Shown here: positions 16,243-25,585 of the stretch, in pieces
Layout of the letters: each line of letters begins with the position of its first letter
Position numbering within the stretch: position 1 is the stretch's first letter
From: Aestuariivita sp049276915
GTDB taxonomy: Bacteria > Pseudomonadota > Alphaproteobacteria > Rhodobacterales > Rhodobacteraceae
Assembly (NCBI RefSeq): GCF_049276915.1
Contig: NZ_JBASXK010000128.1
Coordinates: 1-47,574 of the forward strand
Reading direction: 5' to 3'
Length of the DNA stretch: 47,574 bases
The notes under the pieces: model-generated
Database searches by the model: none
The model's input: only the letters and a program-made list of their open reading frames with translations
What the model was told of the DNA's origin: nothing
Translations under genes and position numbers: made by a program

Positions 16243-17487
16243 CTAGAGGGTTATGGCTTTGTCCGGTGGTACCAATGCGTTGATATGATCCACCAAACCA
16301 GGCAGCGATTTGGTCAGGAAATCATAGTTTTCAACGACATGGTTGCGGGCAGCCGGGCCAAGGTGGGCATAAGCCTGCGGATTTTCCAATACCTCTGCAA
16401 CCTGGGCGGCAAGTGCATCAGGGTCAAAGAAATCGACCAGAAGCCCTGTCTTGCCATGCGTCATGACCTCTTGCACGGGGGCGACATCGGCCGCCACAAT
16501 GGTGGCTTGCATGGCCATGGCCTCCATCATGGACCAGCTGAGCACGAAAGGCATCGTCAGATAGATATGGCAGCGGCTGACCTGGATGATCTTGCAGAAT
16601 TCGGGATAGGGCACGCGGCCAACGAAATGCACGCGGCTCCAGTCTATCAGGTGACCGACCTCGGCTTCCATCTCACCGCGCAATCCGCCGGGATGATCGC
16701 TGGCCTTGCCATAGGACGTCTCGCTGCCGCCAATCGCAATCACACGTGCATTGGGTCGCGCGTTGAGGATCTTCGGTAAAGCCCGCATGAATTGATGAAA
16801 GCCGCGCGTGCGCTCCATGTTGCGCGCGATATAGGTGATGATCTCATCATCGCGGCTCACATGGTGCTCCAGACGGCCAAGGCGCAGGCGCACGTCAGGA
16901 TCGGGGAGAAGCTGATCGGTACGGATGCCATCGTGCAGAACATGCAGCTTGTCCTGAAAGCCCGGCGGAAAGCGGTCGTGCTGCCACTGTGTCGGCACGA
17001 TTCCTCGATCCACCTGGTGCAAGGCCGCATAGGGAACGGCATTGCGCGCCTCAAGCAGGAAGGGCGCGTGCGCGTTCACGGGTTCTTCGGGGTCGAACCC
17101 GACAGGCCCGCCGGTCGCGCGATAGAAATATTCAAACAGCCCAAGAATCGGAACATCCGGCCAGATCTGTTTGAGGAACAGCATCTCGCCCCATCCGGTA
17201 TGGCCGATGATGATATCGGGGCGAAACCCCTCGTCATCAAGCTTGCGCGCCGCGCTGGCGGCTCCGAATCCGGCACCGGTGGCCTCTTCCCATACCTTGC
17301 TCAGGCCAAATGCGTCCTGGGCGGGCTTGTGATGCGGCGCGTATTGGACTGTTCTGACGCCCCCGATCTTGGGGTTGTTGCGTCGCTGGGTCAGGAAGAC
17401 GATCTCATGCGTGCCCTTGGCTCCAAGCCAACTGGCAAACTCCCGGTACTGGCCGGGCATGTTCTGATGGACAAAAAGAACCTTCAC
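16243..17487 (-). CDS. Glycosyltransferase, GT4-like
   Basis: A 414-residue GT-B fold glycosyltransferase starting MKVLFVHQNMPGQYREFA. The N-terminal acceptor domain has the HTGWGE segment. The C-terminal nucleotide-sugar domain has YIARNMERTRGFHQFM, RVHFVGRVPYPEF, and the SWSMMEAMAMQATIVA box in the position of the GT4 E-x7-E motif. No signal peptide or membrane segment, so it is cytosolic or membrane-associated. Its place next to epimerase and sugar-transferase genes suggests surface polysaccharide. It lies 18 bases downstream of the YciI gene on the same strand. Confidence 0.85.
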   Translation of the reverse strand: MKVLFVHQNMPGQYREFASWLGAKGTHEIVFLTQRRNNPKIGGVRTVQYAPHHKPAQDAFGLSKVWEEATGAGFGAASAARKLDDEGFRPDIIIGHTGWGEMLFLKQIWPDVPILGLFEYFYRATGGPVGFDPEEPVNAHAPFLLEARNAVPYAALHQVDRGIVPTQWQHDRFPPGFQDKLHVLHDGIRTDQLLPDPDVRLRLGRLEHHVSRDDEIITYIARNMERTRGFHQFMRALPKILNARPNARVIAIGGSETSYGKASDHPGGLRGEMEAEVGHLIDWSRVHFVGRVPYPEFCKIIQVSRCHIYLTMPFVLSWSMMEAMAMQATIVAADVAPVQEVMTHGKTGLLVDFFDPDALAAQVAEVLENPQAYAHLGPAARNHVVENYDFLTKSLPGLVDHINALVPPDKAITL

Positions 17488-17505
17488 TGTACGTGCGCCC
17501 TGTGC

Positions 17506-17778
17506 CTAACCAATCACTTTGTTCCATGCATTGATCGCGACGCTCTGAAAGAGGTCTGCCTTGTTATATGGATCGTTTTTGGCCCAGCCTTGTGCCGTGG
17601 CCAGATCCTCGACCTCAAGCACGATAAGCGAGCCCGCCATGGCCCCCTCGGCATTCAGAAGCGGGCCTGCCATTTCGACGACGCCTGTCTCGCTTATATA
17701 GGCCAGATGCGCGTCGCGATTGGCTTTGCGCACCTCAAGGTGGTCGGGTTTGTCTGTGCAGATTAGGGCAAATAGCAT
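17506..17778 (-). CDS. YciI family protein
   Basis: A 90-residue YciI-like ferredoxin-fold protein beginning MLFALICTDKPDHLEVR, with AHLAYI carrying the conserved His and a mid-protein GPLL segment. The molecular role of the family is poorly known. It sits two bases after the gpsA stop and just before the glycosyltransferase. The tsaD-gpsA-yciI order recurs in Rhodobacteraceae, so it belongs with those genes rather than with the polysaccharide ones. Confidence 0.85.
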   Translation of the reverse strand: MLFALICTDKPDHLEVRKANRDAHLAYISETGVVEMAGPLLNAEGAMAGSLIVLEVEDLATAQGWAKNDPYNKADLFQSVAINAWNKVIG

Positions 17779-17780
17779 TG

Positions 17781-18743
17781 TTATTCCTCTTTCAACGGGC
17801 GCGCCATGAGACCCGCTACGGCAGATTGCAGGTCTATCTCACCCGATACCAGTGCGGCGACGGTTTGTGTCAGCGGTAAATCCAGACCCTGTTCAATGGC
17901 AAGTTCGGCGACAGAGCGCGCAGTTGCAACGCCTTCCACAGTTGCGCTGGGCAGATCGCTGGAGCCCGCACCCAAAGCCAGCCCCATTCGATAGTTGCGC
18001 GATTGTGGCGATGTGCAGGTCAGCGCAAGATCTCCGAAACCGGACAGCCCTGACAGGGTGCGCGGATCTGCACCCTGAGTTTGTGCAAACCGGACCATTT
18101 CCGCAAAACCCCGCGTCATCAGCGCCGCCCGCGCGCTTTCCCCAAGCCCTGCGCCCATGACCGCACCGCAAGCGATGGCCACGACGTTCTTGAGCGCCCC
18201 GCCAAGTTCCGCGCCTATCGTGTCCGAGGTGGTGTAGAGCCGCAGATTCGCGCTTGTTAGAGCCTGTTGGATGGTTTTCGCCAGTGCGCCATCCGCGCAG
18301 GCAAGCGTCAGAGCGGTGGGCAAGCCCTGCGCGATGTCGCGGGCAAAGCTTGGGCCTGTCAGCAGGGCCGCGCGCGCTGTGCTGGCTTCATCCGAGAGAA
18401 TGCGCATCGGGCCATGATGGGTGCCAAGTTCGACGCCTTTGCAGCAGGCGACCAGGGTTTTGTCTGCAAATGCTGCGCGATAAGTTTGCAGAAGCGCACG
18501 CAGCTGTTGCATGGGAACAGCCAGCAATATCGTGTCGGCCTGTGTCGCGATGTGAATATCATCCGTCACCGATACCGCGTCCGGCAGGGCGATTCCGGGC
18601 AGTCTTTCGGAGTTTTCGCGGGTTTGCTGCATCTGCCGGGCCTGATCGGCGCGACGAGACCACAGCGTCACTGGCCCGTTGCCGGACAGTGAAATAGCCA
18701 GCGCCGTTCCGAAAGCCCCAGATCCGATGACCGAGATGCTCAT
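17781..18743 (-). CDS. gpsA: Glycerol-3-phosphate dehydrogenase [NAD(P)+]
   Basis: A 320-residue GpsA, which reduces dihydroxyacetone phosphate to sn-glycerol-3-phosphate for phospholipids. The dinucleotide motif VIGSGAFGTALA begins at residue 5. VACCKGVELGT, GPSFARDIAQGLPTA, GGALKNVVAIACG (with the catalytic Lys) and SGFGDLALTCTS follow in order. The start overlaps the tsaD stop by four bases (ATGA). Confidence 0.96.
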   Translation of the reverse strand: MSISVIGSGAFGTALAISLSGNGPVTLWSRRADQARQMQQTRENSERLPGIALPDAVSVTDDIHIATQADTILLAVPMQQLRALLQTYRAAFADKTLVACCKGVELGTHHGPMRILSDEASTARAALLTGPSFARDIAQGLPTALTLACADGALAKTIQQALTSANLRLYTTSDTIGAELGGALKNVVAIACGAVMGAGLGESARAALMTRGFAEMVRFAQTQGADPRTLSGLSGFGDLALTCTSPQSRNYRMGLALGAGSSDLPSATVEGVATARSVAELAIEQGLDLPLTQTVAALVSGEIDLQSAVAGLMARPLKEE

Positions 18744-19837
18744 GCTTTGGCTCCTTTGCGACCTGATCCCAAAAGCGCCGGCTGTGAGCGATCCAGAGGC
18801 CAGCGCGGGCGTGCAGACAGCGTCAGATCGTCAGACTGCCCCGCCAGAAATTGCAGACCGCCAGCATATGCGATCATGGCCGCATTATCCGTGCACAACG
18901 CCAGCGGCGGCGCGACAAACCGGGTGCTGAATTCAACACAAACAGACTCTAATTTGGACCGAATTGCCCTGTTGGCTGCTACACCACCGGCGACCGCAAA
19001 GCTTGGCTCGCGAGGTGCTTCGTCACGGTAAATGGCCAGCGCCTTGCGCGTTTTCGCGGCCAGCACATCTGTAACGGCGGCCTGGAAGCCCGCACAGAGA
19101 TCTGAGCGATCCTGCCGGGTCAGACCTTGTTTTTGCGCCACCAGACCATCCCGGGCCCGCAAAACCGCAGTCTTGAGGCCGCTGAAGGACATGTTGCAAT
19201 CATCCCGGTCCAACAGCGGTCGTGGCAGGGTAAACCGCGCCGGATCGCCCCTGGCTGCTTGGGCTTCAACCGATGGGCCGCCCGGTTGTGGCAATCCCAA
19301 CAGGCGCGCGGTCTTGTCAAAGGCTTCGCCCGGCGCATCGTCAATCGTGCCGCCCAACCGCGAGAAATCCTGATGCGAGCGAACGATCAGGAACTGGCAA
19401 TGGCCGCCTGAAACCAGCAGCATCAGGTAGGGATAGCTCAGCCCATCCGTCAGCCGTGGCGTCAGTGCATGGCCTGCAAGATGGTTCACGCCGACCAGTG
19501 GCTTGCCAATTGCCGCGCTAAGCCCCTTGGCACACATCACCCCAGCCAGCACGCCCCCGATCAGGCCGGGACCTGCGGTAACCGCGATCGCGTCCACATC
19601 GGAAAGACGAATTTCAGCCTTTGTTAGAGCCTGTTTTATGCAGCTATCCAGCTTTTCCGTATGCGCCCGTGCGGCGATCTCTGGCACGACGCCGCCATAG
19701 GGTGCGTGCAGTTGATCCTGACCCGCCACAACCGACGACATGATCTGAGCCGGACCGGCGGCAGTCACCCGCACCACAGCGGCCGCCGTATCGTCGCAGC
19801 TGCTTTCCAGCCCAAGGATGATCGCCTGTTTGCCCAC
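18740..19837 (-). CDS. tsaD: tRNA N6-threonylcarbamoyladenosine transferase TsaD
   Basis: A 365-residue TsaD, which with TsaB and TsaE makes t6A37 in tRNAs reading ANN codons. The ASKHA fold starts LGLESSCDDTAAA. The metal-binding H119 and H123 lie in GVNHLAGHALTPRL; LMLLVSGGHCQ and the FAVAGGVAANRAIR segment are conserved. Full length. It stands divergent from hemD with 72 bases between, and leads the tsaD-gpsA-yciI unit. Confidence 0.97.
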   Translation of the reverse strand: MGKQAIILGLESSCDDTAAAVVRVTAAGPAQIMSSVVAGQDQLHAPYGGVVPEIAARAHTEKLDSCIKQALTKAEIRLSDVDAIAVTAGPGLIGGVLAGVMCAKGLSAAIGKPLVGVNHLAGHALTPRLTDGLSYPYLMLLVSGGHCQFLIVRSHQDFSRLGGTIDDAPGEAFDKTARLLGLPQPGGPSVEAQAARGDPARFTLPRPLLDRDDCNMSFSGLKTAVLRARDGLVAQKQGLTRQDRSDLCAGFQAAVTDVLAAKTRKALAIYRDEAPREPSFAVAGGVAANRAIRSKLESVCVEFSTRFVAPPLALCTDNAAMIAYAGGLQFLAGQSDDLTLSARPRWPLDRSQPALLGSGRKGAKA

Positions 19838-19909
19838 CAGACCCGCCGTTGCATCGCTTTGACCTCGCAGGTAACACCGTAAGGGTGCGCAAACAATCCC
19901 GGCGGCCCG
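19838..19909. promoter_or_regulatory. Divergent promoter region tsaD / hemD
   Basis: 72 bases between two divergent start codons; both promoters must lie here or overlap the coding ends. No regulator site is recognised. Confidence 0.4.
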
Positions 19910-20626
19910 ATGTCTTTACCCAAACCAACGCTGTTGCTGACCCGTCCCGAGGCGGCCTCCCGGCGGTTCATAGGGCAGTTGGATCAGGAGATCATGGTGC
20001 AGGTAGAGGTCGTGATCTCCCCCTTGATTCGGATTGCTTGCCGCACAGATCCGATTTCCTTTGAAGGCATACGTGGCCTGATCTTTAGCTCGGCCAATGG
20101 TGTTTTGTCCGCAAAGAGCGTGACAGATCGGCGCGATCTGCCCTGTTTTTGCGTCGGGCCAGCCACAACGCGGGCTGCCCGGCAGGCGGGGTGGACGGCC
20201 CATCAGGCGGGTCAGGACGCTGATACACTGGTCGCGGCATTGTGCCGGGACAAGCCGGACGCTCCCTTGCTGCACCTGAGAGGCGAACATGGGAGGGGCG
20301 ATGTTGCGCAACGCCTGACAGAACGGGGCCTGATCACGCGGGAACAGGTGATTTATGAGCAGCTTGCCGAACCGCTGACGCCGGAGGCGCAAAAGGCCCT
20401 GCAAGGATCCGGGCCTGTGATCGCTCCGCTTTTCTCACCGAGAACGGCCCAGTTGTTCGCCGCGCAGACCCCGCGGCGTGCCGTTACCGTGGCCGCCCTC
20501 AGCGCCGCGGTGGCGCAGGAGGTTGCGGGCAATGCATCAGTACGTGCGCATGTGGCCGCACAGCCCGATGCTCAGGCAATGGGCCAGTTGGTTGAAAAAC
20601 TGCTGCAATCGACTCTGGCGGGTTGA
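19910..20626 (+). CDS. hemD: Uroporphyrinogen-III synthase
   Basis: A 238-residue HemD4-type protein that closes and flips ring D of hydroxymethylbilane in haem and bacteriochlorophyll synthesis. Sequence conservation in this family is low. Support comes from the PTLLLTRPEAASRRF start, FSSANGV, CVGPATTRAARQAGW, LHLRGEHGRGDVAQ and APLFSPRTAQLF in the expected order. The position divergent from tsaD and upstream of the mitofilin/HemY pair is the standard Rhodobacteraceae arrangement. Confidence 0.92.
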   Translation: MSLPKPTLLLTRPEAASRRFIGQLDQEIMVQVEVVISPLIRIACRTDPISFEGIRGLIFSSANGVLSAKSVTDRRDLPCFCVGPATTRAARQAGWTAHQAGQDADTLVAALCRDKPDAPLLHLRGEHGRGDVAQRLTERGLITREQVIYEQLAEPLTPEAQKALQGSGPVIAPLFSPRTAQLFAAQTPRRAVTVAALSAAVAQEVAGNASVRAHVAAQPDAQAMGQLVEKLLQSTLAG

Positions 20627-20702
20627 GAGCCTTGTTTTGGGGCTCTAAAGTCGTGCAATGCGCAGCTGCGCAGAGATCAAGAATCAAGAGGGGTTCTGCG
20701 AG

Positions 20703-22040
20703 GTGTCTGGAAAGAAAACCAAAACCGATAGCGTGGAAAAAGACGACCAGGCCACGCTGGCGGACTCGGCAGCAGACACAGCGCTGTCCGGTGCCGACAG
20801 TATCGAGGCGGTTGAGACATCCGAACCTATGGAAGATACCGTTCCGGCGGAACCCTCTGAAGCGACTCCCGACCCCGGGGACGACACGATCACAGCCGAC
20901 GACGCCGATCCTGTTTCGACCCAAGAGCCGGCGAACGATGGCGACGCCGCGCGCAATTCCGAAGATGCGGATGCCCTTCACGGCGACGACAGTGTCATCA
21001 GCGACGACAACATCCTGACTGAGATTGCAGAAACAGCCCCCGAGACGCCCGAACGCGTTGTCGAGCGGATCATCGAAAGGCGCAGCGTTTTTGTTCCTGC
21101 GGTGTTTGGTGGTGTGCTTGCCGGTCTTTTGGGCTTTGCAGCAGGTTCCAGCGATGTCCTGTCGTCGTATTTGCCGAGCCGCGCCGCGGCAGTGGATTAC
21201 AGCGGCGATATCGACGCGCTGCGCGCTCAGGTCGGCGAGTTGCAGGGACAGCTCTCTGTTGTCCCCGCTGCACCGGATTTTTCAGCCGTGGAAACCCAGT
21301 TGGAGAACCGGATCGCGACGGTCACTGCGGCCTCTGTTGATGCGCAGACTGCTCTGATTGCAAGAGTGGATGCTTTGGAGGCGCGGCTGGGTGAGATGGC
21401 TTTGGCACCCGCAACCGGTATCGTGTCCGAAGAGGCTGTTGCGGCCTATGAAAAGGAACTGGCCGCCGCTCGGGCAGCGCTGGCGCAACAGCGCGCCGAA
21501 GTGGAAACGATGATTGCTCAAGCTGCGCAGATGGAGGCGGACGCCTCTGAAAGCGCGCGGCAGGCGCGGGCCCAGGCGGCGGCGACGCGGCTGTTCACGG
21601 CTCTGGACACTGGCAGCGGTTATGCGTCCGAGGTGAATGAGCTTCAGTCTCTGGGTGTCACCGTACCCGAGGCCCTGATGGGCGCATCCGGCGGCCTGGT
21701 GTCCTTGGCGGTCCTGCAGGCGGATTTCCCGCCGCTGGCCCGGGAGGCCCTGTCGGCGGCGCGAGAGGCCGAAGGGGGTGCCGGAGGTCTGGGTGGTTTC
21801 CTGCAGCGCCAGTTGGGCGCGCGATCCCTGACGCCGCGTGAGGGCGATGATCCGGACGCGATTCTGTCCAGGGCCGAAGCAGCCTTGGCCGTGGGCAATC
21901 TGGAGCAGGTCCTGGCCGAACTGGCCAGCCTGCCTGAAGCGGCCCAAGCGCCTCTGACCGATTGGGCAACTCAGGCCCAGGCAAGACTTTCCGCTTTGAA
22001 TGCGGCTGAAGAGCTCGCGCAAAATCTGGCGAGCAACTGA
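20703..22040 (+). CDS. Mitofilin-like inner-membrane protein
   Basis: I prefer GTG 20703, because AAGAGGGG lies nine bases before it; ATG 20658 would add 15 residues. The protein has about 445 residues: an acidic, Asp/Glu-rich cytoplasmic tail of some 110 residues, one membrane helix (FVPAVFGGVLAGLLGFAAG), then coiled coil and a helical C-terminal Mic60/mitofilin domain in the periplasm. Alphaproteobacterial homologues shape intracytoplasmic or inner membranes and are found next to haem genes. It is followed 14 bases later by the HemY-like gene. Confidence 0.85.
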   Translation: MSGKKTKTDSVEKDDQATLADSAADTALSGADSIEAVETSEPMEDTVPAEPSEATPDPGDDTITADDADPVSTQEPANDGDAARNSEDADALHGDDSVISDDNILTEIAETAPETPERVVERIIERRSVFVPAVFGGVLAGLLGFAAGSSDVLSSYLPSRAAAVDYSGDIDALRAQVGELQGQLSVVPAAPDFSAVETQLENRIATVTAASVDAQTALIARVDALEARLGEMALAPATGIVSEEAVAAYEKELAAARAALAQQRAEVETMIAQAAQMEADASESARQARAQAAATRLFTALDTGSGYASEVNELQSLGVTVPEALMGASGGLVSLAVLQADFPPLAREALSAAREAEGGAGGLGGFLQRQLGARSLTPREGDDPDAILSRAEAALAVGNLEQVLAELASLPEAAQAPLTDWATQAQARLSALNAAEELAQNLASN

Positions 22041-22054
22041 AAGGATCACCCCTG

Positions 22055-23584
22055 ATGCTCTGGTCTCTGTTCAAGATCCTTTTCTTTGTCGTCGCTGTCG
22101 GGGCACTGACCCTTGGCGCGGAATACCTGCTGGAGTCCGAAGGCGGTGTGCAACTGACCATGGCGGGTTGGGAAATCACGCTGGGCCCGCTTCAATCGGT
22201 GATTGCAGGCATAGTCTTGCTGGTCGTCGTCTGGCTGTTTCTGAAACTGTTGTCGCTTCTTGTGGCGGTATGGCGTTTCCTGAACGGCGATGAAACCGCG
22301 ATTTCGCGGTACTTCAATCGCAACCGCGAGCGGAAAGGCTTTCAGGCGCTGTCCGAAGGCATGATGGCGCTGGCATCCGGCGAAGGGCGGGTGGCGCTGG
22401 CCAAGGCCGCCAAGGCCGAGAAATACTTGCAAAATCCAGAGCTGACCAACCTGCTGACCGCGCAGGCCGCCGAGCTGTCCGGTGACCGCAAGAAAGCCGA
22501 AGAGACATACAAGAAACTGATCGCCAGCGACGCGACCCGCTTTGTCGGTGTGCGTGGAATCATGAAACAGCGGCTGTCGGAAGGTGACATGGAAACCGCC
22601 CGCAAGCTGGCCGAGAAGGCCTTTGAGCTCAAACCCAAACATGAAGAGACACAGGACGTTCTGTTGACCCTTCAGGCGCAGGCGCATGATTGGGCTGGTG
22701 CGCGCCGGACACTTAGCGCCAAACTCAAACATGGCAGCCTGCCGCGCGATGTGCACAGACGTCGCGACGCGGTTCTGGCGCTGTCGGAAGCCCGCGACGT
22801 GCTGGCTGAAGACAGCTCGATCGAAGCCCGTGAGGCGGCCATCGAAGCAAACCGCATGTCGCCTGATCTGATCCCGGCAGCGGTCATGGCAGCGCGGTCC
22901 TATATCGAAAAGGGCAAGCCGAAACTGGCGGTGCGCGTGCTGAAGAAAGCCTGGGAGGTGCATCCGCATCCAGAACTCGCCTCGGCCTTTGCCGAGATCG
23001 TTCCCGACGAAACCCCGAAAGAGCGTATCAAGCGCTTTGTTGCCCTGACCCGGATCAAGCCCGACCACCCGGAAACACGATTGGTGCTGGCTGAACTGAA
23101 CCTTGCTGCGGAGGACTTCCCCGAAGCACGCCGGAGCCTGGGTGATCTGGTAGACAGGCTTGGCGATGCGCGCGCTCTGACGATCATGGCCGCCATCGAG
23201 CGCGGCGAAGGAGCCGAAGACGCCGTTGTCAAAGGCTGGCTGGCGCGCGCCCTGAACGCACCACGCGGCCCGCAATGGGTCTGTGACAACTGCCAGACTG
23301 TGCATTCGGACTGGACTCCGATTTGCGAAAACTGCAACAGCTTCGACACACTCAGCTGGCGCGCCCCGGCCACGGCGGAAGTCTCAAGTGCCACCGGTTT
23401 TCAGATGTTGCCGCTGATTGTCGGCAGTCTCGAGGACAAATCAAAGCTCGAAGACATCCCCGAGGCCGAGATCATCGACGAGCCAGAGATCACCGAAGCC
23501 AGCGCAGAAACCGACACAGCCGCACCGGCAGTGGAAGAGGTGACGACTCCCGTTGCTGAGGTTTTGACGGACGACAAGAAATAG
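22055..23584 (+). CDS. hemY: HemY-like membrane TPR protein with zinc ribbon
   Basis: 509 residues. Two N-terminal membrane helices (about 1-26 and 46-74) form the HemY_N domain. TPR-like helices follow (about 100-390). The VCDNC and ICENC pairs around residues 410-430 form a rubredoxin-like zinc ribbon, followed by an acidic tail. This is the hemD-linked, non-enzymatic HemY of proteobacteria, not the Gram-positive coproporphyrinogen oxidase. It is thought to scaffold late haem or membrane assembly. The gene name reflects family membership; the biochemical role is unsettled. Confidence 0.88.
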   Translation: MLWSLFKILFFVVAVGALTLGAEYLLESEGGVQLTMAGWEITLGPLQSVIAGIVLLVVVWLFLKLLSLLVAVWRFLNGDETAISRYFNRNRERKGFQALSEGMMALASGEGRVALAKAAKAEKYLQNPELTNLLTAQAAELSGDRKKAEETYKKLIASDATRFVGVRGIMKQRLSEGDMETARKLAEKAFELKPKHEETQDVLLTLQAQAHDWAGARRTLSAKLKHGSLPRDVHRRRDAVLALSEARDVLAEDSSIEAREAAIEANRMSPDLIPAAVMAARSYIEKGKPKLAVRVLKKAWEVHPHPELASAFAEIVPDETPKERIKRFVALTRIKPDHPETRLVLAELNLAAEDFPEARRSLGDLVDRLGDARALTIMAAIERGEGAEDAVVKGWLARALNAPRGPQWVCDNCQTVHSDWTPICENCNSFDTLSWRAPATAEVSSATGFQMLPLIVGSLEDKSKLEDIPEAEIIDEPEITEASAETDTAAPAVEEVTTPVAEVLTDDKK

Positions 23585-23642
23585 CCTCTTCCGGTTCACG
23601 CATCCCGATGCTAAATCGCCGCGCGAACCAAGGATGGTCGAG

Positions 23643-23718
23643 GCCGCTGTAGCTCAGATGGTAGAGCACGTCATTCGTAATGATGGGGTCGGGGGTTCGA
23701 GTCCCTTCAGCGGCACCA
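23643..23718 (+). tRNA. tRNA-Thr (anticodon CGT), CCA encoded
   Basis: 76 bases fold as a complete cloverleaf. The acceptor stem is GCCGCTG/CAGCGGC, the D stem GCTC/GAGC, the anticodon stem CGTCA/TGATG with loop TTCGTAA (anticodon CGT, reads ACG), and the T arm GGGGG-TTCGAGT-CCCTT. The 3' end ACCA is encoded. Confidence 0.97.
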
Positions 23719-23798
23719 CCTTTTGTTGGCTTACCGCCTCAGGTCACTTGAGGCTGGTTTGGTTCATGGTTTCCTCTTCACGTGCACCATGCATATGT

Positions 23799-24467
23799 CT
23801 AGCGCCCTGTGGGCCTGAAGGGGACCAGCGCGGTTTTCAGGATCAGTGCTGCGTCTGAATAGAGCCCCAGCGTGGCGGCATAGGATCGGTCCATGCCCAA
23901 ACGCTCTTCATAACAGCCATTGCTGCGTCCCTTGATCTGCCAGAGACCCGTCACGCCGGGGCGCAGGTTGAGATAGATCGAGCGGTGCGCACCATAGCGG
24001 CTGAGTTCGCATTCGGTCACCGGGCGGGGGCCGACCAGCGACATGTCTCCGCACAGGACGTTCCATATCTGAGGGAGTTCATCCAGACTGGTGCGTCTCA
24101 GGATACGACCAAGCCGTGTCACGCGTGGGTCATCTGTCAGCTTGTGCGCCCGGCTCCACTCATGCGCTGCCTGTGGATTGTTGGCGATGTGCCGCGCCAG
24201 GTGCGCTTCTGCATCTGCGACCATCGTGCGGATCTTCCAGCATCGAAAAGGGGTACCGTTCCGCCCGATCCTGGTGTGGGCGAACAGCCCCGGTTGGCCA
24301 TCGCAGCGTGTGATGATCCACAAAAGCGCAATGATCGGTGCCAGAACCGGAAGCAGAAGGACGGCAAGGCACAGGTCAACCATCCGTTTTCCGCGTCTTT
24401 CATAGAACAGGTGGATCGCGCGACGTTGGACGTCAGGTTGCGCTGTCGTAAACTCGAGATGCGCCAT
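23799..24467 (-). CDS. Intact exopolysaccharide sugar transferase (ExoY/WcaJ-like)
   Basis: 222 residues. A basic N-terminus is followed by one membrane-entry helix (MVDLCLAVLLLPVLAPIIALLWI), then the phosphoglycosyl-1-phosphate transferase motifs WKIRTMVADAEAHL, TSLDELPQIWN and MSLVGPRPVT, and RPGVTGLWQIKGRS near the end. It links the first sugar-phosphate to the undecaprenyl carrier on the cytosolic face. It is monocistronic and directly after tRNA-Thr. Because the homologue at 14534-15262 has a nonsense codon, this gene could supply the same priming step, though its substrate may differ. Confidence 0.92.
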   Translation of the reverse strand: MAHLEFTTAQPDVQRRAIHLFYERRGKRMVDLCLAVLLLPVLAPIIALLWIITRCDGQPGLFAHTRIGRNGTPFRCWKIRTMVADAEAHLARHIANNPQAAHEWSRAHKLTDDPRVTRLGRILRRTSLDELPQIWNVLCGDMSLVGPRPVTECELSRYGAHRSIYLNLRPGVTGLWQIKGRSNGCYEERLGMDRSYAATLGLYSDAALILKTALVPFRPTGR

Positions 24468-24599
24468 GGGCAGGCTCCGTCATGTGATCCCACCCACATG
24501 TTCGGTAACCTGGCTTTAACCATCTTTTCAGTTAACAGTCCGTAAACGAACGGAACTAAACTGATCCAAGCACTGTCTGTTGCGCCCGGCCGGGCAGGA

Positions 24600-25325
24600 T
24601 CAGACCAATTCGAACTCGAAATGGCCGTTTCCGATCAGCGCGGAAGTGAGCCGGCCTGTTGCATAGGCACCTGTGTCGATTGCGATCCTGCCCTGTTCCT
24701 CATGGGCCTCATCGACGATCGTGTGGCCATGCACCACCCACAAGCCATCGCTTCGCGGCGTCTTCTTGAAATCGGGATGACCCCAGTGAAGATGCCGCGC
24801 CGACTGTTCTTCTGGTGGCAAGGAAGGGTCTGCGCCGGCATGCACGATGCAGACATTCCCGGAGCGCCAATACATTGGCATGCGGTTCATCCATGCAAGA
24901 AGGTCCTGGCCCATCGCATCCACCAGATCATTTCGTGCCCGGGTCAGGGCCTTGCCGGTCGTTGACTCGGAAACACCGGCTACTCCAAAGCTGGCGAGGG
25001 TCTGAAGCCCGCCAAAGCGCAGCCATCTGGGTCCTGAGTCCTGAGGGTTCGATATGAACGCCATCATCATCTCTTCGTGATTGCCGGATAGGCAGGTGAT
25101 GTCTGGCCTTTCATGAAGAAGGCGCAGAACGTCAGCACTGTGTTCACCGCGATCTATGTAATCGCCCACGAAGATCATCGGTACATCAGGGGCAGTGCGC
25201 AGAAGTCTTTCCACGAGATCCGCGCGGCCGTGTATATCCCCGACCGCCAGAATTGGTGTCTCGGGCGCGACGGGGTCAAACTGCGCATTGGGGCGCTTTT
25301 TTCTGGTTAACCATGATCGAATCAT
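24600..25325 (-). CDS. Metallophosphoesterase of the PPP (serine/threonine phosphatase / ApaH-like) family
   Basis: ATG 25325 gives 241 residues; the frame is open 17 codons further upstream, but the domain starts well inside. The PPP triad is complete: GDIHGR, GDYIDRG and GNHE, with later His residues (VHAGADPSLP, VHGHTIVD) for the second metal and IDTGAYATGRL near the end. It could be a protein phosphatase or a diadenosine tetraphosphatase; the small size and family context do not decide. It is alone on its strand between intergenic gaps of 132 and 260 bases. Confidence 0.87.
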   Translation of the reverse strand: MIRSWLTRKKRPNAQFDPVAPETPILAVGDIHGRADLVERLLRTAPDVPMIFVGDYIDRGEHSADVLRLLHERPDITCLSGNHEEMMMAFISNPQDSGPRWLRFGGLQTLASFGVAGVSESTTGKALTRARNDLVDAMGQDLLAWMNRMPMYWRSGNVCIVHAGADPSLPPEEQSARHLHWGHPDFKKTPRSDGLWVVHGHTIVDEAHEEQGRIAIDTGAYATGRLTSALIGNGHFEFELV

Positions 25326-25585
25326 ACTTGATTCTGATAGCCCAGAAACTGTTGCAAGGGCACCGCAATTTCGCACAAACGCTGTTATTGTCCGTCGGGT
25401 AATTTAACGCGCATCTTTGGTCTGCTCGGTAAGGAGCGGCCATCCGCTCACCCGGCGGTTACCAGCGATCTTTGTCCGGCAAGGTGGTCCGCGGTGAGTT
25501 CTCCTGCGGACCCATGATCATGGCGCTCATGCGAAAGGACGCTGCATGAAAAGTTTACAGCTGTGAACTTCTTGCTCGGACGTTG
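25326..25585. other. Structured intergenic region between phosphatase and recombinase genes
   Basis: 260 bases without a gene. A nested dyad lies at 25428-25463: GGTAA outside, GAGCGG-CCAT-CCGCTC inside, TTACC outside. A second, GGTCCGC (25486-25492) with GCGGACC (25506-25512), follows. Neither has a T run in the recombinase direction. They may be a structured RNA, a recombination target or weak terminators. Confidence 0.4.

Noticed and set aside
23735..23756. Terminator after tRNA-Thr
   Set aside because: CCTCA/TGAGG can pair, but the stem is short and no T run follows; not supported as a terminator.
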